Positions 35,292 through 44,996 of a DNA stretch of 59,886 bases are shown here, piece after piece. The DNA comes from Colwellia sp. (GTDB lineage: Bacteria > Pseudomonadota > Gammaproteobacteria > Enterobacterales > Alteromonadaceae): NCBI GenBank assembly GCA_022969175.1, contig JALJPB010000021.1, positions 1 through 59,886 of the forward strand. Reading direction: 5' to 3'. A program made the translations under genes and the position numbers. The notes under the pieces are model-generated. The model saw nothing but the letters and a program-made list of their open reading frames with translations, did not search any database and had not been told where the DNA came from. Position 1 is the first letter of the stretch; the number at the start of each line of letters is the position of its first letter.

Positions 35292-36496
35292 TGCGCTTTA
35301 TTCTTATTACATTATTGATTTTAGCCATTATTGCTATTGCCCCTATGTTAATCAGTGAGCCTGGTTATATTGCTATTGCTATGGGCGGTAAAATTATTGA
35401 ATTGACGGTATATACCGCTGTATTTTGGTTTGCCGTTACTTTAATCCTCACTTTATTATCAATTCATTTATTGAAGCGCGGTTTTAGATTCAGTTTTGGC
35501 GGCTGGCGTAAAATCGCCTTTGCTAGTCACCGTAGAGCAATAAAAGATTTTAACAAAGGCATTGCCGCCTATGTTTTAGGAGACTATCAACAAGCTGAAC
35601 ACTTACTAGCCAAAAGCGCAGAGCCTGCACTTCAACAGCAAACTGCCTATTTATTGGCAGCATCAGCAGCAGAAAAACAAAACCTACGCCCTAATACTCA
35701 ACATTATTTAAACTTGCTTGAAGAGCATACCTCAGGTCAAAATACTATTAAAACTGCAGGGCTAGAATCGATTATTGTTAAACTTCAGTTATTAATAAGC
35801 CATAACGAACATGCCAAAGCTCGAGCTATAATTGATAAATATCATAAACATGTCGGCCATGATGTTAGATTATTGCAATTAGAGATTGATTTATGCTTAA
35901 CCGAAAAACGTTTTGAACCGGCCATTCAGCACTTAGTTTCAGCAAGAAAACAAAAAGATTTCAATCAAAAAAGTTTAAGTCAAAGTGAAGCTATCGCTTT
36001 CAATGGCATGTTCAAAGAATTACTTCAGCAACATGACCAGCAGACATTAGCTAATTATTGGCAAAAACTTCCCAAGAAAGTAAAACAAAGAGAAGCAATA
36101 TTATTCGCTTATTGTCGAATTTTAGCTGATAACAGCATTTTAGCCCCGTTAGAAGAGCTGTTATTACCTGCGCTAAAGAAAGATGCCAGCGAGAGCTTTA
36201 TTCAACAGCTAACTTGCCTACCTTTAGATAAAACAGCTAACAAAGCAGAAAGTTTAATTTCGGCAGTACAGAAACATCTTCACAAAAATCAAGACAGTAT
36301 TAAATGGTTAACTGCTTTAGGCCACCTTGCATTAGCCAGTGGTCAATGGCCAATGAGTGATAAAGCTTTTCATCGCCTATTTACCATAGAAGGTTATCAA
36401 ATAAAGAACCGTGACTTAATAGCATCAGCAAAAGCGCTTAGTGAACAAAGCAAACACCAACAAGCAAATGAGTTATTAAGAAAAGCTTTAGGCTAA
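35288..36496 (+). CDS. hemY: HemY TPR membrane protein
   Basis: This 402-residue protein overlaps the end of hemX as ATGA and has two N-terminal membrane helices followed by the conserved FAFGGWRKI-like RFSFGGWRKIAFASHRRA and then TPR helices. It is the enterobacterial-type HemY, not the protoporphyrinogen oxidase of Bacillus. The molecular function is uncertain; it is thought to act in late tetrapyrrole metabolism at the membrane. It ends the operon, with a hairpin downstream. Confidence 0.93.
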   Translation: MMRFILITLLILAIIAIAPMLISEPGYIAIAMGGKIIELTVYTAVFWFAVTLILTLLSIHLLKRGFRFSFGGWRKIAFASHRRAIKDFNKGIAAYVLGDYQQAEHLLAKSAEPALQQQTAYLLAASAAEKQNLRPNTQHYLNLLEEHTSGQNTIKTAGLESIIVKLQLLISHNEHAKARAIIDKYHKHVGHDVRLLQLEIDLCLTEKRFEPAIQHLVSARKQKDFNQKSLSQSEAIAFNGMFKELLQQHDQQTLANYWQKLPKKVKQREAILFAYCRILADNSILAPLEELLLPALKKDASESFIQQLTCLPLDKTANKAESLISAVQKHLHKNQDSIKWLTALGHLALASGQWPMSDKAFHRLFTIEGYQIKNRDLIASAKALSEQSKHQQANELLRKALG

Positions 36497-36509
36497 TCCA
36501 GATAAGTTA

Positions 36510-36545
36510 ATTCCCCTAAGCTAGATTGAAAGGCTTAGAGGGAAT
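36510..36545. terminator. Hairpin between hemY and fre
   Basis: ATTCCCCTAAGC at 36510-36521 pairs with GCTTAGAGGGAAT at 36533-36545 with one bulged A and an 11-nt loop, between convergent genes. There is no strong T tract. Confidence 0.6.
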
Positions 36546-36583
36546 GTTCAATATGGCCTTAGGGACTTGAATATGCCAATGGC

Positions 36584-37279
36584 TTAAATATAAGCAAAGG
36601 CATCAGCATACATATGCTCTAGCAATGCACCATGCTCAACAAAATCACTTCTAACTAAGCCAATCATTTCGAATCGGCCGGCAAGGTAAATATCATAAGA
36701 CTCTAAGCTAATAATGTCATGCATTACTGCTTCATGAACCAAACCTGTTCGCCCTTGCCAATCTTCATCGGGATTCTCAACAACCGGAATAAAGTTAGCA
36801 TGAGGTAATTTAGCGACAATAGCCGCCGTTTCATCTAGCTCATAACATGCATTCGGCTCACGTAATCCCCAATAAACCATCACAGGGCGTGTACTTTTTT
36901 GTTCAGCTAAATATTCAAACATTGACTTTATATAAGAAAAACCTGTGCCGCCAGCCATTAACAAGAGCGGTCGTTCACTTGCTGTTCTTAGTTGTGCATT
37001 TCCTAGTGGAATTTCAATAGTGACCGTATCACTAGACTTAATTCTCTCAATAACTTGCATCGGGTAACTGTCAGCACTAAAAGCGCCTATTTGTAGTTCG
37101 ATCAATTCACTGCTCGGTGAACTGGCAATTGAAAATGGTCGTTTATCGTCATCACTCAAAACAAAATTTAGATATTGTCCGGGGACAAAATCAAAGCTTT
37201 GGTCAGGCTTTAACAGCACTTTATAAACGTGTGCAGTAAGCGATGAGATAGAATGAACCTGACAATTTATAACTTTCAT
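36584..37279 (-). CDS. fre: NAD(P)H-flavin reductase Fre
   Basis: Fre reduces free flavins with NAD(P)H and supplies reduced flavin for redox reactions in the cytosol. The 231-residue protein has a flavin-binding barrel with RPFSIASSP near residue 47 and an NAD-binding half with LMAGGTGFSYIKSM near 107 and VYWGLREPNACYE. The end, MYADAFAYI, is typical of the family. It follows ubiD, the same pairing as in E. coli, and the reduced flavin may matter for the prenyl-FMN cofactor of UbiD. Confidence 0.93.
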   Translation of the reverse strand: MKVINCQVHSISSLTAHVYKVLLKPDQSFDFVPGQYLNFVLSDDDKRPFSIASSPSSELIELQIGAFSADSYPMQVIERIKSSDTVTIEIPLGNAQLRTASERPLLLMAGGTGFSYIKSMFEYLAEQKSTRPVMVYWGLREPNACYELDETAAIVAKLPHANFIPVVENPDEDWQGRTGLVHEAVMHDIISLESYDIYLAGRFEMIGLVRSDFVEHGALLEHMYADAFAYI

Positions 37280-37358
37280 TTATATTTAAAACCTTAACTT
37301 ATACTTTAATTTTGTAGTTTACTCACAGAGTATTTAAATATTAGCTGATCATTGCCAA

Positions 37359-38843
37359 TTATTCGAAAATACCTAACTCATCCCATAACTCATCAACTTG
37401 AGATTTAACCTCATCAGTCATCGTTATTGGTTCGCCCCATTCTCTACTTGTTTCACCAGGCCATTTATTTGTTGCATCTAAACCCATTTTTGAACCTAAG
37501 CCGGAAACAGGTGAAGCAAAATCTAAATAATCTATTGGCGTATTTTCAATTAATACCGTGTCACGGCTTGGATCCATTCGAGTCGTCATCGCCCAAATAA
37601 CATCGTTCCAATCTCTGGCATTAATATCATCATCACAAACAATGACAAATTTGGTGTACATAAACTGACGCAAGAAAGACCAAACTCCCATCATCACGAC
37701 CTTAGCATGACCAGCATATTGTTTTTTAATAGTCACCACGGCTAAACGATAAGAGCAACCTTCAGGTGGCAAATAAAAATCTTGTATCTCAGGGTACTGT
37801 TTTTGCAAAATAGGCACAAACACTTCATTTAATGCCACACCTAAAATAGCAGGCTCATCAGGTGGTCGTCCGGTATAAGTGCTGTGATAGATAGGATCTT
37901 TGCGCTGGGTAATATGTGTTACCGTAAAAACAGGGAAATTATCAACTTCATTATAATAGCCAGTGTGATCGCCATACGGTCCTTCTGGCGCCATTTCATT
38001 TGGATCGATATAGCCTTCCAATACGATTTCTGCCGATGCTGGCACTTCTAAATCATTACTGATGCATTTTACTACTTCAGTTTTACTACCACGCAATAAT
38101 CCGGCAAAGGCATATTCAGATAAGGTATCAGGAACAGGTGTTACCGCTGCTAAAATAGTGGCAGGATCTGCTCCTAAAGCAACTGACACGGGATAATTTT
38201 CACCAGGGTTAGTTTTCTTAAACTCTTGAAAGTCTAATGCTCCACCACGATGAGATAACCAACGCATTATCACTTTATTTTTACTTAATAACTGTTGACG
38301 ATAAATACCTAAGTTTTGTCGCTCTTTATGAGGGCCTCTTGTTACTGTTAATCCCCATGTAATTAAAGGAGCGATATCTCCTGGCCAACAGGTTTGAATT
38401 GGGTATTTGGTAAGATCAACTTCATCGCCAGTAAACACTTCTTGCTGACATTTCGCTTTTTTAAGCCGCTTAGTCGGCATATTAAGCACTTGTTTATAAA
38501 TAGGGATTTTACCAATGGCATCACGAAAGCCAGTAGGAGGTTCAGGCTCCTTTAACATCGCCAATAATTTACCAACATCGCGTAAAGCTTTAACGTCAGA
38601 TTGTCCCATCGCCAAAGCAACCCGTTCTGGAGTACCAAATAGGTTAGTTAATACTGGAATAGCACTTTCAACACCATCTTTACCGATAGGGCGTTCAAAT
38701 AATAGCGCAGGACCTTTTGCACGCAAGGTACGATCGCTAATTTCGGTCATCGTTAATTCAGTAGAAACCGGTTGGCTGATGCGCTTTAGCTGTCCCATTT
38801 TTTCTAACTGACTAATGAAGTCTCTTAAATCGCTATATTTCAT
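37359..38843 (-). CDS. ubiD: 3-octaprenyl-4-hydroxybenzoate decarboxylase UbiD
   Basis: UbiD decarboxylates the prenylated hydroxybenzoate in ubiquinone synthesis and needs prenylated FMN made by UbiX. The 494 residues match the family length. Landmarks are [19 protein letters not shown] at the start, [25 protein letters not shown] around the cofactor pocket, and [15 protein letters not shown], which contains the catalytic glutamate region. Its start lies 31 bases downstream of the rho terminator. Confidence 0.97.
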   Translation of the reverse strand: MKYSDLRDFISQLEKMGQLKRISQPVSTELTMTEISDRTLRAKGPALLFERPIGKDGVESAIPVLTNLFGTPERVALAMGQSDVKALRDVGKLLAMLKEPEPPTGFRDAIGKIPIYKQVLNMPTKRLKKAKCQQEVFTGDEVDLTKYPIQTCWPGDIAPLITWGLTVTRGPHKERQNLGIYRQQLLSKNKVIMRWLSHRGGALDFQEFKKTNPGENYPVSVALGADPATILAAVTPVPDTLSEYAFAGLLRGSKTEVVKCISNDLEVPASAEIVLEGYIDPNEMAPEGPYGDHTGYYNEVDNFPVFTVTHITQRKDPIYHSTYTGRPPDEPAILGVALNEVFVPILQKQYPEIQDFYLPPEGCSYRLAVVTIKKQYAGHAKVVMMGVWSFLRQFMYTKFVIVCDDDINARDWNDVIWAMTTRMDPSRDTVLIENTPIDYLDFASPVSGLGSKMGLDATNKWPGETSREWGEPITMTDEVKSQVDELWDELGIFE

Positions 38844-38874
38844 AATGTATTATTATTCTTCTATTAAAAAACAA

Positions 38875-38897
38875 AAACCAGTCATTAAGACTGGTTT
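38875..38897 (-). terminator. Intrinsic terminator of rho
   Basis: A perfect 9-bp stem (38875-38883 with 38889-38897), 5-nt loop, followed on the minus strand by a T-rich tract; 20 bases after the rho stop. It insulates rho from ubiD. Confidence 0.85.
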
Positions 38898-38917
38898 CTT
38901 TCAATAACGTATGGGTA

Positions 38918-40177
38918 TTACTTACGTTTCATTGAATCAAAAAATTCATCATTGGTTTTAGTCATCGCTAACTTATCAATTAAGAATTCAATAGCCGCAA
39001 CTTCATCCATTTCGTGAACAATTTTACGTAAAATCCACATTTTTTGCAATTCATCAGGCTTAGTGATCAACTCTTCACGACGTGTACCACTGCGATTGAT
39101 ATGAATAGCAGGGAAAACACGTTTTTCAGAGATTTTACGCGACAGGTGTAATTCCATATTACCTGTACCTTTAAATTCTTCGTAGATAACTTCGTCCATT
39201 TTAGAGCCAGTATCTACCAACGCAGTAGCAATAATCGTTAAACTACCGCCTTCTTCAATATTACGTGCAGCACCAAAAAAACGTTTTGGACGGTGTAAAG
39301 CATTAGCATCAACACCACCAGTAAGGATTTTACCTGACGAAGGAATAACAGTATTGTAGGCACGAGCTAAACGGGTGATTGAATCTAATAAAATTACCAC
39401 ATCTTTTTTATGCTCAACCAAACGTTTGGCTTTTTCAATGACCATTTCAGCCACTTGAACATGACGATTTGCCGGTTCATCAAAGGTAGAAGCAATAACT
39501 TCTCCCTTAACTAAACGACGCATTTCTGTTACTTCTTCCGGACGCTCATCAATAAGCAATACCATTAATTCTGCATCAGGATGATTATGAGCAATACTTT
39601 GGGCAATATTTTGTAGTAATAATGTTTTACCTGCTTTTGGCGGGGCAACAATCAGACCACGTTGGCCTTTACCAATTGGTGAAGCTAAATCTAAAATCCG
39701 TGCCGTAATATCCTCAGTTGAACCATTGCCACGTTGCATGGTAAATCTTTCTGTTGGATGTATTGGTGTTAGATTTTCAAATAATATTTTATTACGAGAG
39801 TTTTCAGGGCGGTCAAAGTTAACTTCGGCCACTTTTAATAGGGCAAAGTAGCGCTCACCATCTTTTGGTGGGCGGATTTTACCTTGAATAGTATCACCCG
39901 TACGCATACTAAAGCGTCGAATTTGACTCGGTGATACATAAATATCGTCAGGCCCTGCTAAATAAGATGAGTCTGACGAACGTAAAAAACCAAAACCATC
40001 TTGGAGAATTTCTAATACGCCGCTACCAAAGATATCCTCACCGCTTTTAGCGTGAGCTTTTAAAATAGCAAAGATAATGTCTTGTTTACGGGTTCTAGCG
40101 AGGTGTTCTAGCTTCATTGATTCAGCTAATTCAACTAAGTCGCTAATGGATTTTTCTTTAAGTTCGGTCAGGTTCAT
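38918..40177 (-). CDS. rho: Transcription termination factor Rho
   Basis: Rho is a hexameric RNA-dependent ATPase that ends transcription. The ATG at 40177 gives 419 residues starting [10 protein letters not shown], exactly the conserved start; the frame is also open to an ATG at 40195. The RNA-binding cold-shock-like domain is in the first 130 residues (DGFGFLRS), Walker A is [12 protein letters not shown], and [15 protein letters not shown] holds Walker B. Neither start has a good Shine-Dalgarno sequence. The 250-base region upstream may take part in the autoregulation known for rho, but I see no specific element. Confidence 0.97.
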   Translation of the reverse strand: MNLTELKEKSISDLVELAESMKLEHLARTRKQDIIFAILKAHAKSGEDIFGSGVLEILQDGFGFLRSSDSSYLAGPDDIYVSPSQIRRFSMRTGDTIQGKIRPPKDGERYFALLKVAEVNFDRPENSRNKILFENLTPIHPTERFTMQRGNGSTEDITARILDLASPIGKGQRGLIVAPPKAGKTLLLQNIAQSIAHNHPDAELMVLLIDERPEEVTEMRRLVKGEVIASTFDEPANRHVQVAEMVIEKAKRLVEHKKDVVILLDSITRLARAYNTVIPSSGKILTGGVDANALHRPKRFFGAARNIEEGGSLTIIATALVDTGSKMDEVIYEEFKGTGNMELHLSRKISEKRVFPAIHINRSGTRREELITKPDELQKMWILRKIVHEMDEVAAIEFLIDKLAMTKTNDEFFDSMKRK

Positions 40178-40401
40178 AGTGGAGTTCTTTAACATATTGG
40201 GTCTAATGTTGTTGCCTTGTCTGATGACAATGTAAAAACGCAGGAATTGAAATGTTGATGTGTCTTAATTTTGTATTTTCTTTGAGAAACTAAATTTAGC
40301 ACTAAATTGTGATGTCGTAAAGTAAGCAGTTTGAATTTATTGTACAACTATCGGTTTTTCATCCTTGAAACCCCTAAATACTGCTATTTATGACATAAAA
40401 A

Positions 40402-40425
40402 AAGCCCAAATAGCGATTTGAACTT
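40402..40425 (-). terminator. Intrinsic terminator of trxA
   Basis: A 10-bp stem with two G-U pairs (40402-40411 with 40416-40425), tetraloop, and a seven-T tract on the minus strand, 24 bases past the trxA stop. Confidence 0.88.
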
Positions 40426-40448
40426 TTATTTTCACTCAAAAAAGCTGA

Positions 40449-40775
40449 TTAGATATTTTTATCCAAAAATTCTTTTAGTTGAGTTTTTGATAAAGCGCCT
40501 ACTTTAGTATCCGCTAAAGTGCCATCTTTAAATAATAATAATGTTGGAATTCCACGAACACCATATTTAGGAGGTGTTGTCGCATTTTGGTCAATATTCA
40601 ATTTCCCAATAGTTACTTGGCCTTGGTATTCCTCAGCAATATCATCCAAAATTGGTGCAATCATTTTACATGGTCCACACCATTCAGCCCAAAAGTCTAC
40701 TAACACTAAACCTGACGCATTTAGAACGTCAGATTCAAAACTGTCATCGGTAAGCTGAATAATTTTATCGCTCAT
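40449..40775 (-). CDS. trxA: Thioredoxin 1
   Basis: This 108-residue protein is the general dithiol reductant of the cytosol. The active site is WCGPC with C33 and C36, and GIPTLLLF holds the cis-proline. The ATG at 40775 with GGAG seven bases before it gives the canonical [13 protein letters not shown] start; the frame is open to 40799 but the extra residues are not conserved. It diverges from rhlB and lies upstream of rho, as in E. coli. Confidence 0.98.
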   Translation of the reverse strand: MSDKIIQLTDDSFESDVLNASGLVLVDFWAEWCGPCKMIAPILDDIAEEYQGQVTIGKLNIDQNATTPPKYGVRGIPTLLLFKDGTLADTKVGALSKTQLKEFLDKNI

Positions 40776-40897
40776 TACATTCTCCGTTGATGATGGCATA
40801 ATTGCCTAATTACTTTATTACTTTAGTTGATGCGAGTATAACCGCATCATCATTTAATCGATACCGTTTTTTGCTTATACCTGTTAAGCTAGCGCCC

Positions 40898-42181
40898 ATG
40901 AAACAAACACACTTATCAGAAACAAAATTCGCCGATCTAGATCTTGCTCCGCAAGTAGTGACCGGATTAGAAGCCATGGGCTTTCAACATTGCACAGAAA
41001 TTCAAGCGAAATCTTTACCAATTCTTTTAAAAGGTACCGATATAGCAGGACAAGCACAAACTGGTGAGGGTAAAACCATCGCCTTTCTAGCTGCTACATT
41101 TCATCATCTGTTGCAAAAACCTAAACCCGATCATAACCAACCTCGTGCCTTAATTATGGCACCAACTCGTGAACTTGCGATACAAATTCATCGTGATGCC
41201 TCAGAAATGGCTAAAAGCACAGGACTACGTCTTGGTATAGTTTATGGGGGCGAAGGTTATGAAAGTCAACGCCAAGAACTAGAAAATGGTGTTGATATTT
41301 TAATTGGCACTTGTGGCCGACTAATCGATTATTTAAAACAAGGCATTTACAACCTCAATAACATTGAAGCAATAGTGCTAGATGAAGCCGATCGTATGTT
41401 CGATTTAGGTTTCATCAAAGATATCCGTTATATGTTCAGAAAAATGCCGCCGGCGACTGAACGTTTAAGTATGTTGTTTTCAGCAACGTTATCTTTCCGT
41501 GTAAAAGAACTTGCTTTTGAGCATATGAACGACCCAGAAAGTGTTGAAGTAGCCCCTGAGCAAAAAACCAATATACGTATTTCAGAAGAGTTATTTTATC
41601 CGTCCAACGAAGATAAAATGGCCTTATTGCAAACGCTTATTGAAGAAGAATGGCCAGAAAAAGCAATTATCTTTGCCAATACCAAACATGTTTGTGAAAA
41701 AGTTCATGATCACCTCGCTGCCGATAACATTCGAGTTGGTTTGTTAACTGGCGATGTCATTCAAAAGAAACGTCTAAAAATATTAGACGGTTTCACCAAG
41801 GGCGAAATTGATATTTTAGTTGCTACTGACGTTGCCGCTCGTGGTTTACATATCCCAAGCGTTACTCATGTTTTTAACTATGATTTACCCGATGATTGTG
41901 AAGATTATGTTCACCGTATTGGACGTACAGGCCGCGCTGGAGCTACAGGCCATGCAATAAGTTTTGCTTGTGAAGATTCAGTGTTTAATTTACCTGCTAT
42001 TGAAGATTATATTACCCACCAATTACCGGTAAGTAAATACGATCCCGATGCTTTATTAACTGACTTACCACGACCTAAACCTCGTCAACGTCGTCATAAA
42101 CCACATGGTAATCGACAAGGTAATAGTAGCCAAAACCGCAATCGCAGTGGTGGCGGTAATTATCGCGGTCGTAAACCTTAA
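40898..42181 (+). CDS. rhlB: ATP-dependent RNA helicase RhlB
   Basis: RhlB is a DEAD-box helicase of the RNA degradosome. From the ATG at 40898 it has 427 residues, starting [14 protein letters not shown] like E. coli RhlB; the frame opens earlier at 40802, but those 32 residues are not conserved and would lie over the trxA promoter. Motifs include Q motif [32 protein letters not shown], and HRIGRTGR. The basic, glycine- and asparagine-rich tail is the RNA-binding end. gppA follows after 11 bases. Confidence 0.95.
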   Translation: MKQTHLSETKFADLDLAPQVVTGLEAMGFQHCTEIQAKSLPILLKGTDIAGQAQTGEGKTIAFLAATFHHLLQKPKPDHNQPRALIMAPTRELAIQIHRDASEMAKSTGLRLGIVYGGEGYESQRQELENGVDILIGTCGRLIDYLKQGIYNLNNIEAIVLDEADRMFDLGFIKDIRYMFRKMPPATERLSMLFSATLSFRVKELAFEHMNDPESVEVAPEQKTNIRISEELFYPSNEDKMALLQTLIEEEWPEKAIIFANTKHVCEKVHDHLAADNIRVGLLTGDVIQKKRLKILDGFTKGEIDILVATDVAARGLHIPSVTHVFNYDLPDDCEDYVHRIGRTGRAGATGHAISFACEDSVFNLPAIEDYITHQLPVSKYDPDALLTDLPRPKPRQRRHKPHGNRQGNSSQNRNRSGGGNYRGRKP

Positions 42182-42192
42182 GGTAATGCTTT

Positions 42193-43716
42193 GTGACTAA
42201 AAGCACTATCGACAATAAAACTGTTGTATCAGAATTACCACTATTTGCCGTTATCGACCTAGGCTCAAATAGTTTTCATATGCTGATCACTCGTTTATTA
42301 GAAGATAGTGTGCAAGTTGTCGATAAGGTCAAACGTAAAGTGCGTTTGGCCTCTGGTTTAAATCAAGACAATAAATTAAATGAAGCGGCAATTGCTCGTG
42401 GTTTAGAGTGTTTAAGTTTTTTTGCAGAGCGCCTACAAGATATTCCAGCAGCTAATATACGCATTGTTGCCACAGCTACCCTTCGAATTGCCACTAACGC
42501 CAACGACTTTCTAATCAAAGCTGAAAAGATACTCAATAGAAAAATATCACTGTTAACTGGCGAACAAGAAGCTCAGCAAATTTACTTAGGGGTTGCCCAT
42601 ACCTCTTGTAGTGTTGACCACAGATTAGTGATAGATATTGGTGGTGCAAGTACAGAAATCATTGTTGGCAACAGTTTTGATGCTCAATTGGTCAACAGCT
42701 TAGACATTGGCTGTGTCACCTACAAGAAACAATTTTTTGTCGATGAAAAACTCTCGACCAACAACTTTACTCAAGCAATTAATGCGGCAACAAGACAAAT
42801 AAAACCCCTTGCCGCTTCCTATCAACAAATTGGTTGGCAAGCAGTCCTTGGTGGTTCAGGCACCATGCAAGCATTGGCTGAAATCCTTCATGCTCAGCAA
42901 AAACCGGCAATAGTTACTCTTGATTTTTTATTGTCAATGCAAACGCAACTACTGACATTTAAATACTTTGACGACATTGATATCGACGGACTCACTAGCG
43001 ATCGCAAACCTGTCTTTGCCAGTGGTTTATCAATATTAATTGCTATTTTTGATAGCTTTTCCATTGAAAACTTACAACTGTCCAGTGGTGCATTACGTGA
43101 AGGTTTATTGTATGAAATGCTGCCAAATATGCGACAGTTCAGCATCAGACAAAGGACTGTTGCTTCATTAGTTGAGCGTTTCCATATTGATCAGCAACAG
43201 GCTAAGCGTGTCAGCACTCAAGTACATAACTTATTTGATCAGTTATCATTCTCTACCCGTCTTGAAAAAAATAACGGTTATAAATTATTAACCGCGAGCT
43301 GCGCATTACTTGAAGTAGGTTTATTACTTGAATACAAACACCATCAAAGACACGGTGCTTATATAATAAAAAATGCAGACTTGCCGGGCTTTAATCAAGC
43401 AGAGCGGCATTTTTTAGCAACATTAGTTCAACTGTATAAAGGTGATATTAATTTACCCTTATTGCTTGAACAAACAGCTGTAGACCAACAGTCTGCAAGT
43501 TTTTTGTTAATTATTTTACGCTTAGCGGTAATATTATGTCATCGACGTAAAGATGATGTACTACCTTGTTATCAGATCAAGCTAGTTGCTCAAAAGCTAG
43601 AACTTTCATTACCCAATTCGTGGCTAAATGCTCATCCACTTATTCTTGATGAATTAAAACAAGAAGATAAACATCTAGACAAATTAGGCTTTTCTTTAAT
43701 TATTCATTCTCTATAA
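42193..43716 (+). CDS. gppA: Ppx/GppA phosphatase
   Basis: This 507-residue protein belongs to the exopolyphosphatase/pppGpp phosphohydrolase family, so it should convert pppGpp to ppGpp or trim polyphosphate. N-terminal motifs are AVIDLGSNSFHMLI, ATATLRIATN, LTGEQEAQQIYLGV, and VIDIGGASTEIIVG, which make up the actin-like ATPase fold. The C-terminal 200 residues are the helical HD-like part. The GTG start at 42193 has AAGG nine bases before it. The place after rhlB is that of gppA in E. coli; Ppx cannot be excluded by sequence alone. Confidence 0.9.
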   Translation: MTKSTIDNKTVVSELPLFAVIDLGSNSFHMLITRLLEDSVQVVDKVKRKVRLASGLNQDNKLNEAAIARGLECLSFFAERLQDIPAANIRIVATATLRIATNANDFLIKAEKILNRKISLLTGEQEAQQIYLGVAHTSCSVDHRLVIDIGGASTEIIVGNSFDAQLVNSLDIGCVTYKKQFFVDEKLSTNNFTQAINAATRQIKPLAASYQQIGWQAVLGGSGTMQALAEILHAQQKPAIVTLDFLLSMQTQLLTFKYFDDIDIDGLTSDRKPVFASGLSILIAIFDSFSIENLQLSSGALREGLLYEMLPNMRQFSIRQRTVASLVERFHIDQQQAKRVSTQVHNLFDQLSFSTRLEKNNGYKLLTASCALLEVGLLLEYKHHQRHGAYIIKNADLPGFNQAERHFLATLVQLYKGDINLPLLLEQTAVDQQSASFLLIILRLAVILCHRRKDDVLPCYQIKLVAQKLELSLPNSWLNAHPLILDELKQEDKHLDKLGFSLIIHSL

Positions 43717-43737
43717 CTTTCAATGCCTATTTTAACT

Positions 43738-43765
43738 GCTTAATAAAAAACAAACGTTATTAAGC
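43738..43765. terminator. AT-rich hairpin between gppA and the M28 peptidase
   Basis: GCTTAATAA at 43738-43746 pairs perfectly with TTATTAAGC at 43757-43765 (10-nt loop) between convergent genes. The stem is weak and lacks a long T run. Confidence 0.5.
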
Positions 43766-44842
43766 CTAGTGAGCTAAGTAATTATTTGGCGCTAATAAAA
43801 ACTTGGCTATCGTTGCTACCGTATTTGATAATTGCTTTTTAATGCGATTAGGGTACTGAGTTTCAAGTATTGTTAATTGGTCATATTCTGTATGCCAAAT
43901 TTGTCCCCACTTCTTTTCGCTTTCACGATGACAGGCTCCTTGAGTTTTAGCGTCAAAACAATCCCAAAGTAGTGGGTTTATCGTTTGAGAATAACCATCA
44001 AAACCCGCTTCACCATTAATTGTAAAATTGGTCGACTCGACATAGGCGATTGGAATACCCGCGCAGGCAAAGGCATAATGATCAGACCAAGGACCAGTTT
44101 CACCTTTGGGGTAGCCCTTTGACTCTGCATGGACGATAAATTGGCTTTGCTCATCGTCTTGATTTTGAGACGCTAAAACAACAGCATTTCGTAATATAGT
44201 GCTGTTAGAATAAGGTAAATCAGATTTAGTACAACGATAAGGCGTTGAGTTTGCACTATGAACATAAACAAAATCACCGCCAGCAATGGTATCAAAATTT
44301 ATCATACCGACAATATTGGCCACTTCTTCTAGTTTTAAACTGTTCACATAGTATTTTGAACCAACTAACCCAACTTCCTCTGCACCAAAAGCAATAAATC
44401 TAATATTAAAATTAGTAGGTGAATTTTCAACTAAAATACTGGCAATTTCGAGCATAGCAGCCACACCTGTACCATTATCAATAGCACCAAAAGAGCCTTT
44501 ATTTTTTGCTGTTGAATCATAATGAGCACCAACAATAATCGTTGGTAATAAGGTATTACCCGTATCAATAACTATATTGGCAGAACTCAATGTTTTCTCT
44601 TTAATTTTAAAGTCAAATGACTGTAAAGTAACCTCATAACCAAATTTTTTAAATTCATCTGAGATAAATTTTGCTGACTTTTGCTCACCAATTGAACCTG
44701 CTTCTCTCACCCCTATACCATTATCAGGTAGTACGAGTTTCTTTAGGTATTGCAACGATAAGTTTTCTTCGGGTTGGTGAGCAAAAACGTCACTAGCCAT
44801 TAGTAGACTTAACAATATGATAAATTTAAAAAAGCCGTTCAT
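43766..44842 (-). CDS. Exported M28-family zinc aminopeptidase
   Basis: This 358-residue protein has a signal peptide cut near VFA-H and an M28 peptidase domain. Metal-binding motifs are GAHYDST (about residue 100), AIDNGTGVAAMLE (about 123), FGAEEVGLVGSKYY (about 151) and NFDTIAGGD. The C-terminal part has two cysteines within CFDAKTQGACHRES that may form a disulfide, and a histidine in WHTEYDQL that may complete the site. It probably degrades peptides in the periplasm or medium. It diverges from the serine dehydratase gene. Confidence 0.88.
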   Translation of the reverse strand: MNGFFKFIILLSLLMASDVFAHQPEENLSLQYLKKLVLPDNGIGVREAGSIGEQKSAKFISDEFKKFGYEVTLQSFDFKIKEKTLSSANIVIDTGNTLLPTIIVGAHYDSTAKNKGSFGAIDNGTGVAAMLEIASILVENSPTNFNIRFIAFGAEEVGLVGSKYYVNSLKLEEVANIVGMINFDTIAGGDFVYVHSANSTPYRCTKSDLPYSNSTILRNAVVLASQNQDDEQSQFIVHAESKGYPKGETGPWSDHYAFACAGIPIAYVESTNFTINGEAGFDGYSQTINPLLWDCFDAKTQGACHRESEKKWGQIWHTEYDQLTILETQYPNRIKKQLSNTVATIAKFLLAPNNYLAH

Positions 44843-44996
44843 TAACCTTCCTTATGTAATTAAATGACCTAATAATAACGCTTTATTTTGTTAAAAACAT
44901 TAGCTATGACTACAGTGATATAAAACATTAATTCACACCACCATTTAATTGTATATAATATACCAACGGTGCAATAATTTATGTAGGATCGCTGAT

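Noticed and set aside
38844-38917. Rho-ubiD operon
   Set aside because: A strong intrinsic terminator lies between the two genes.
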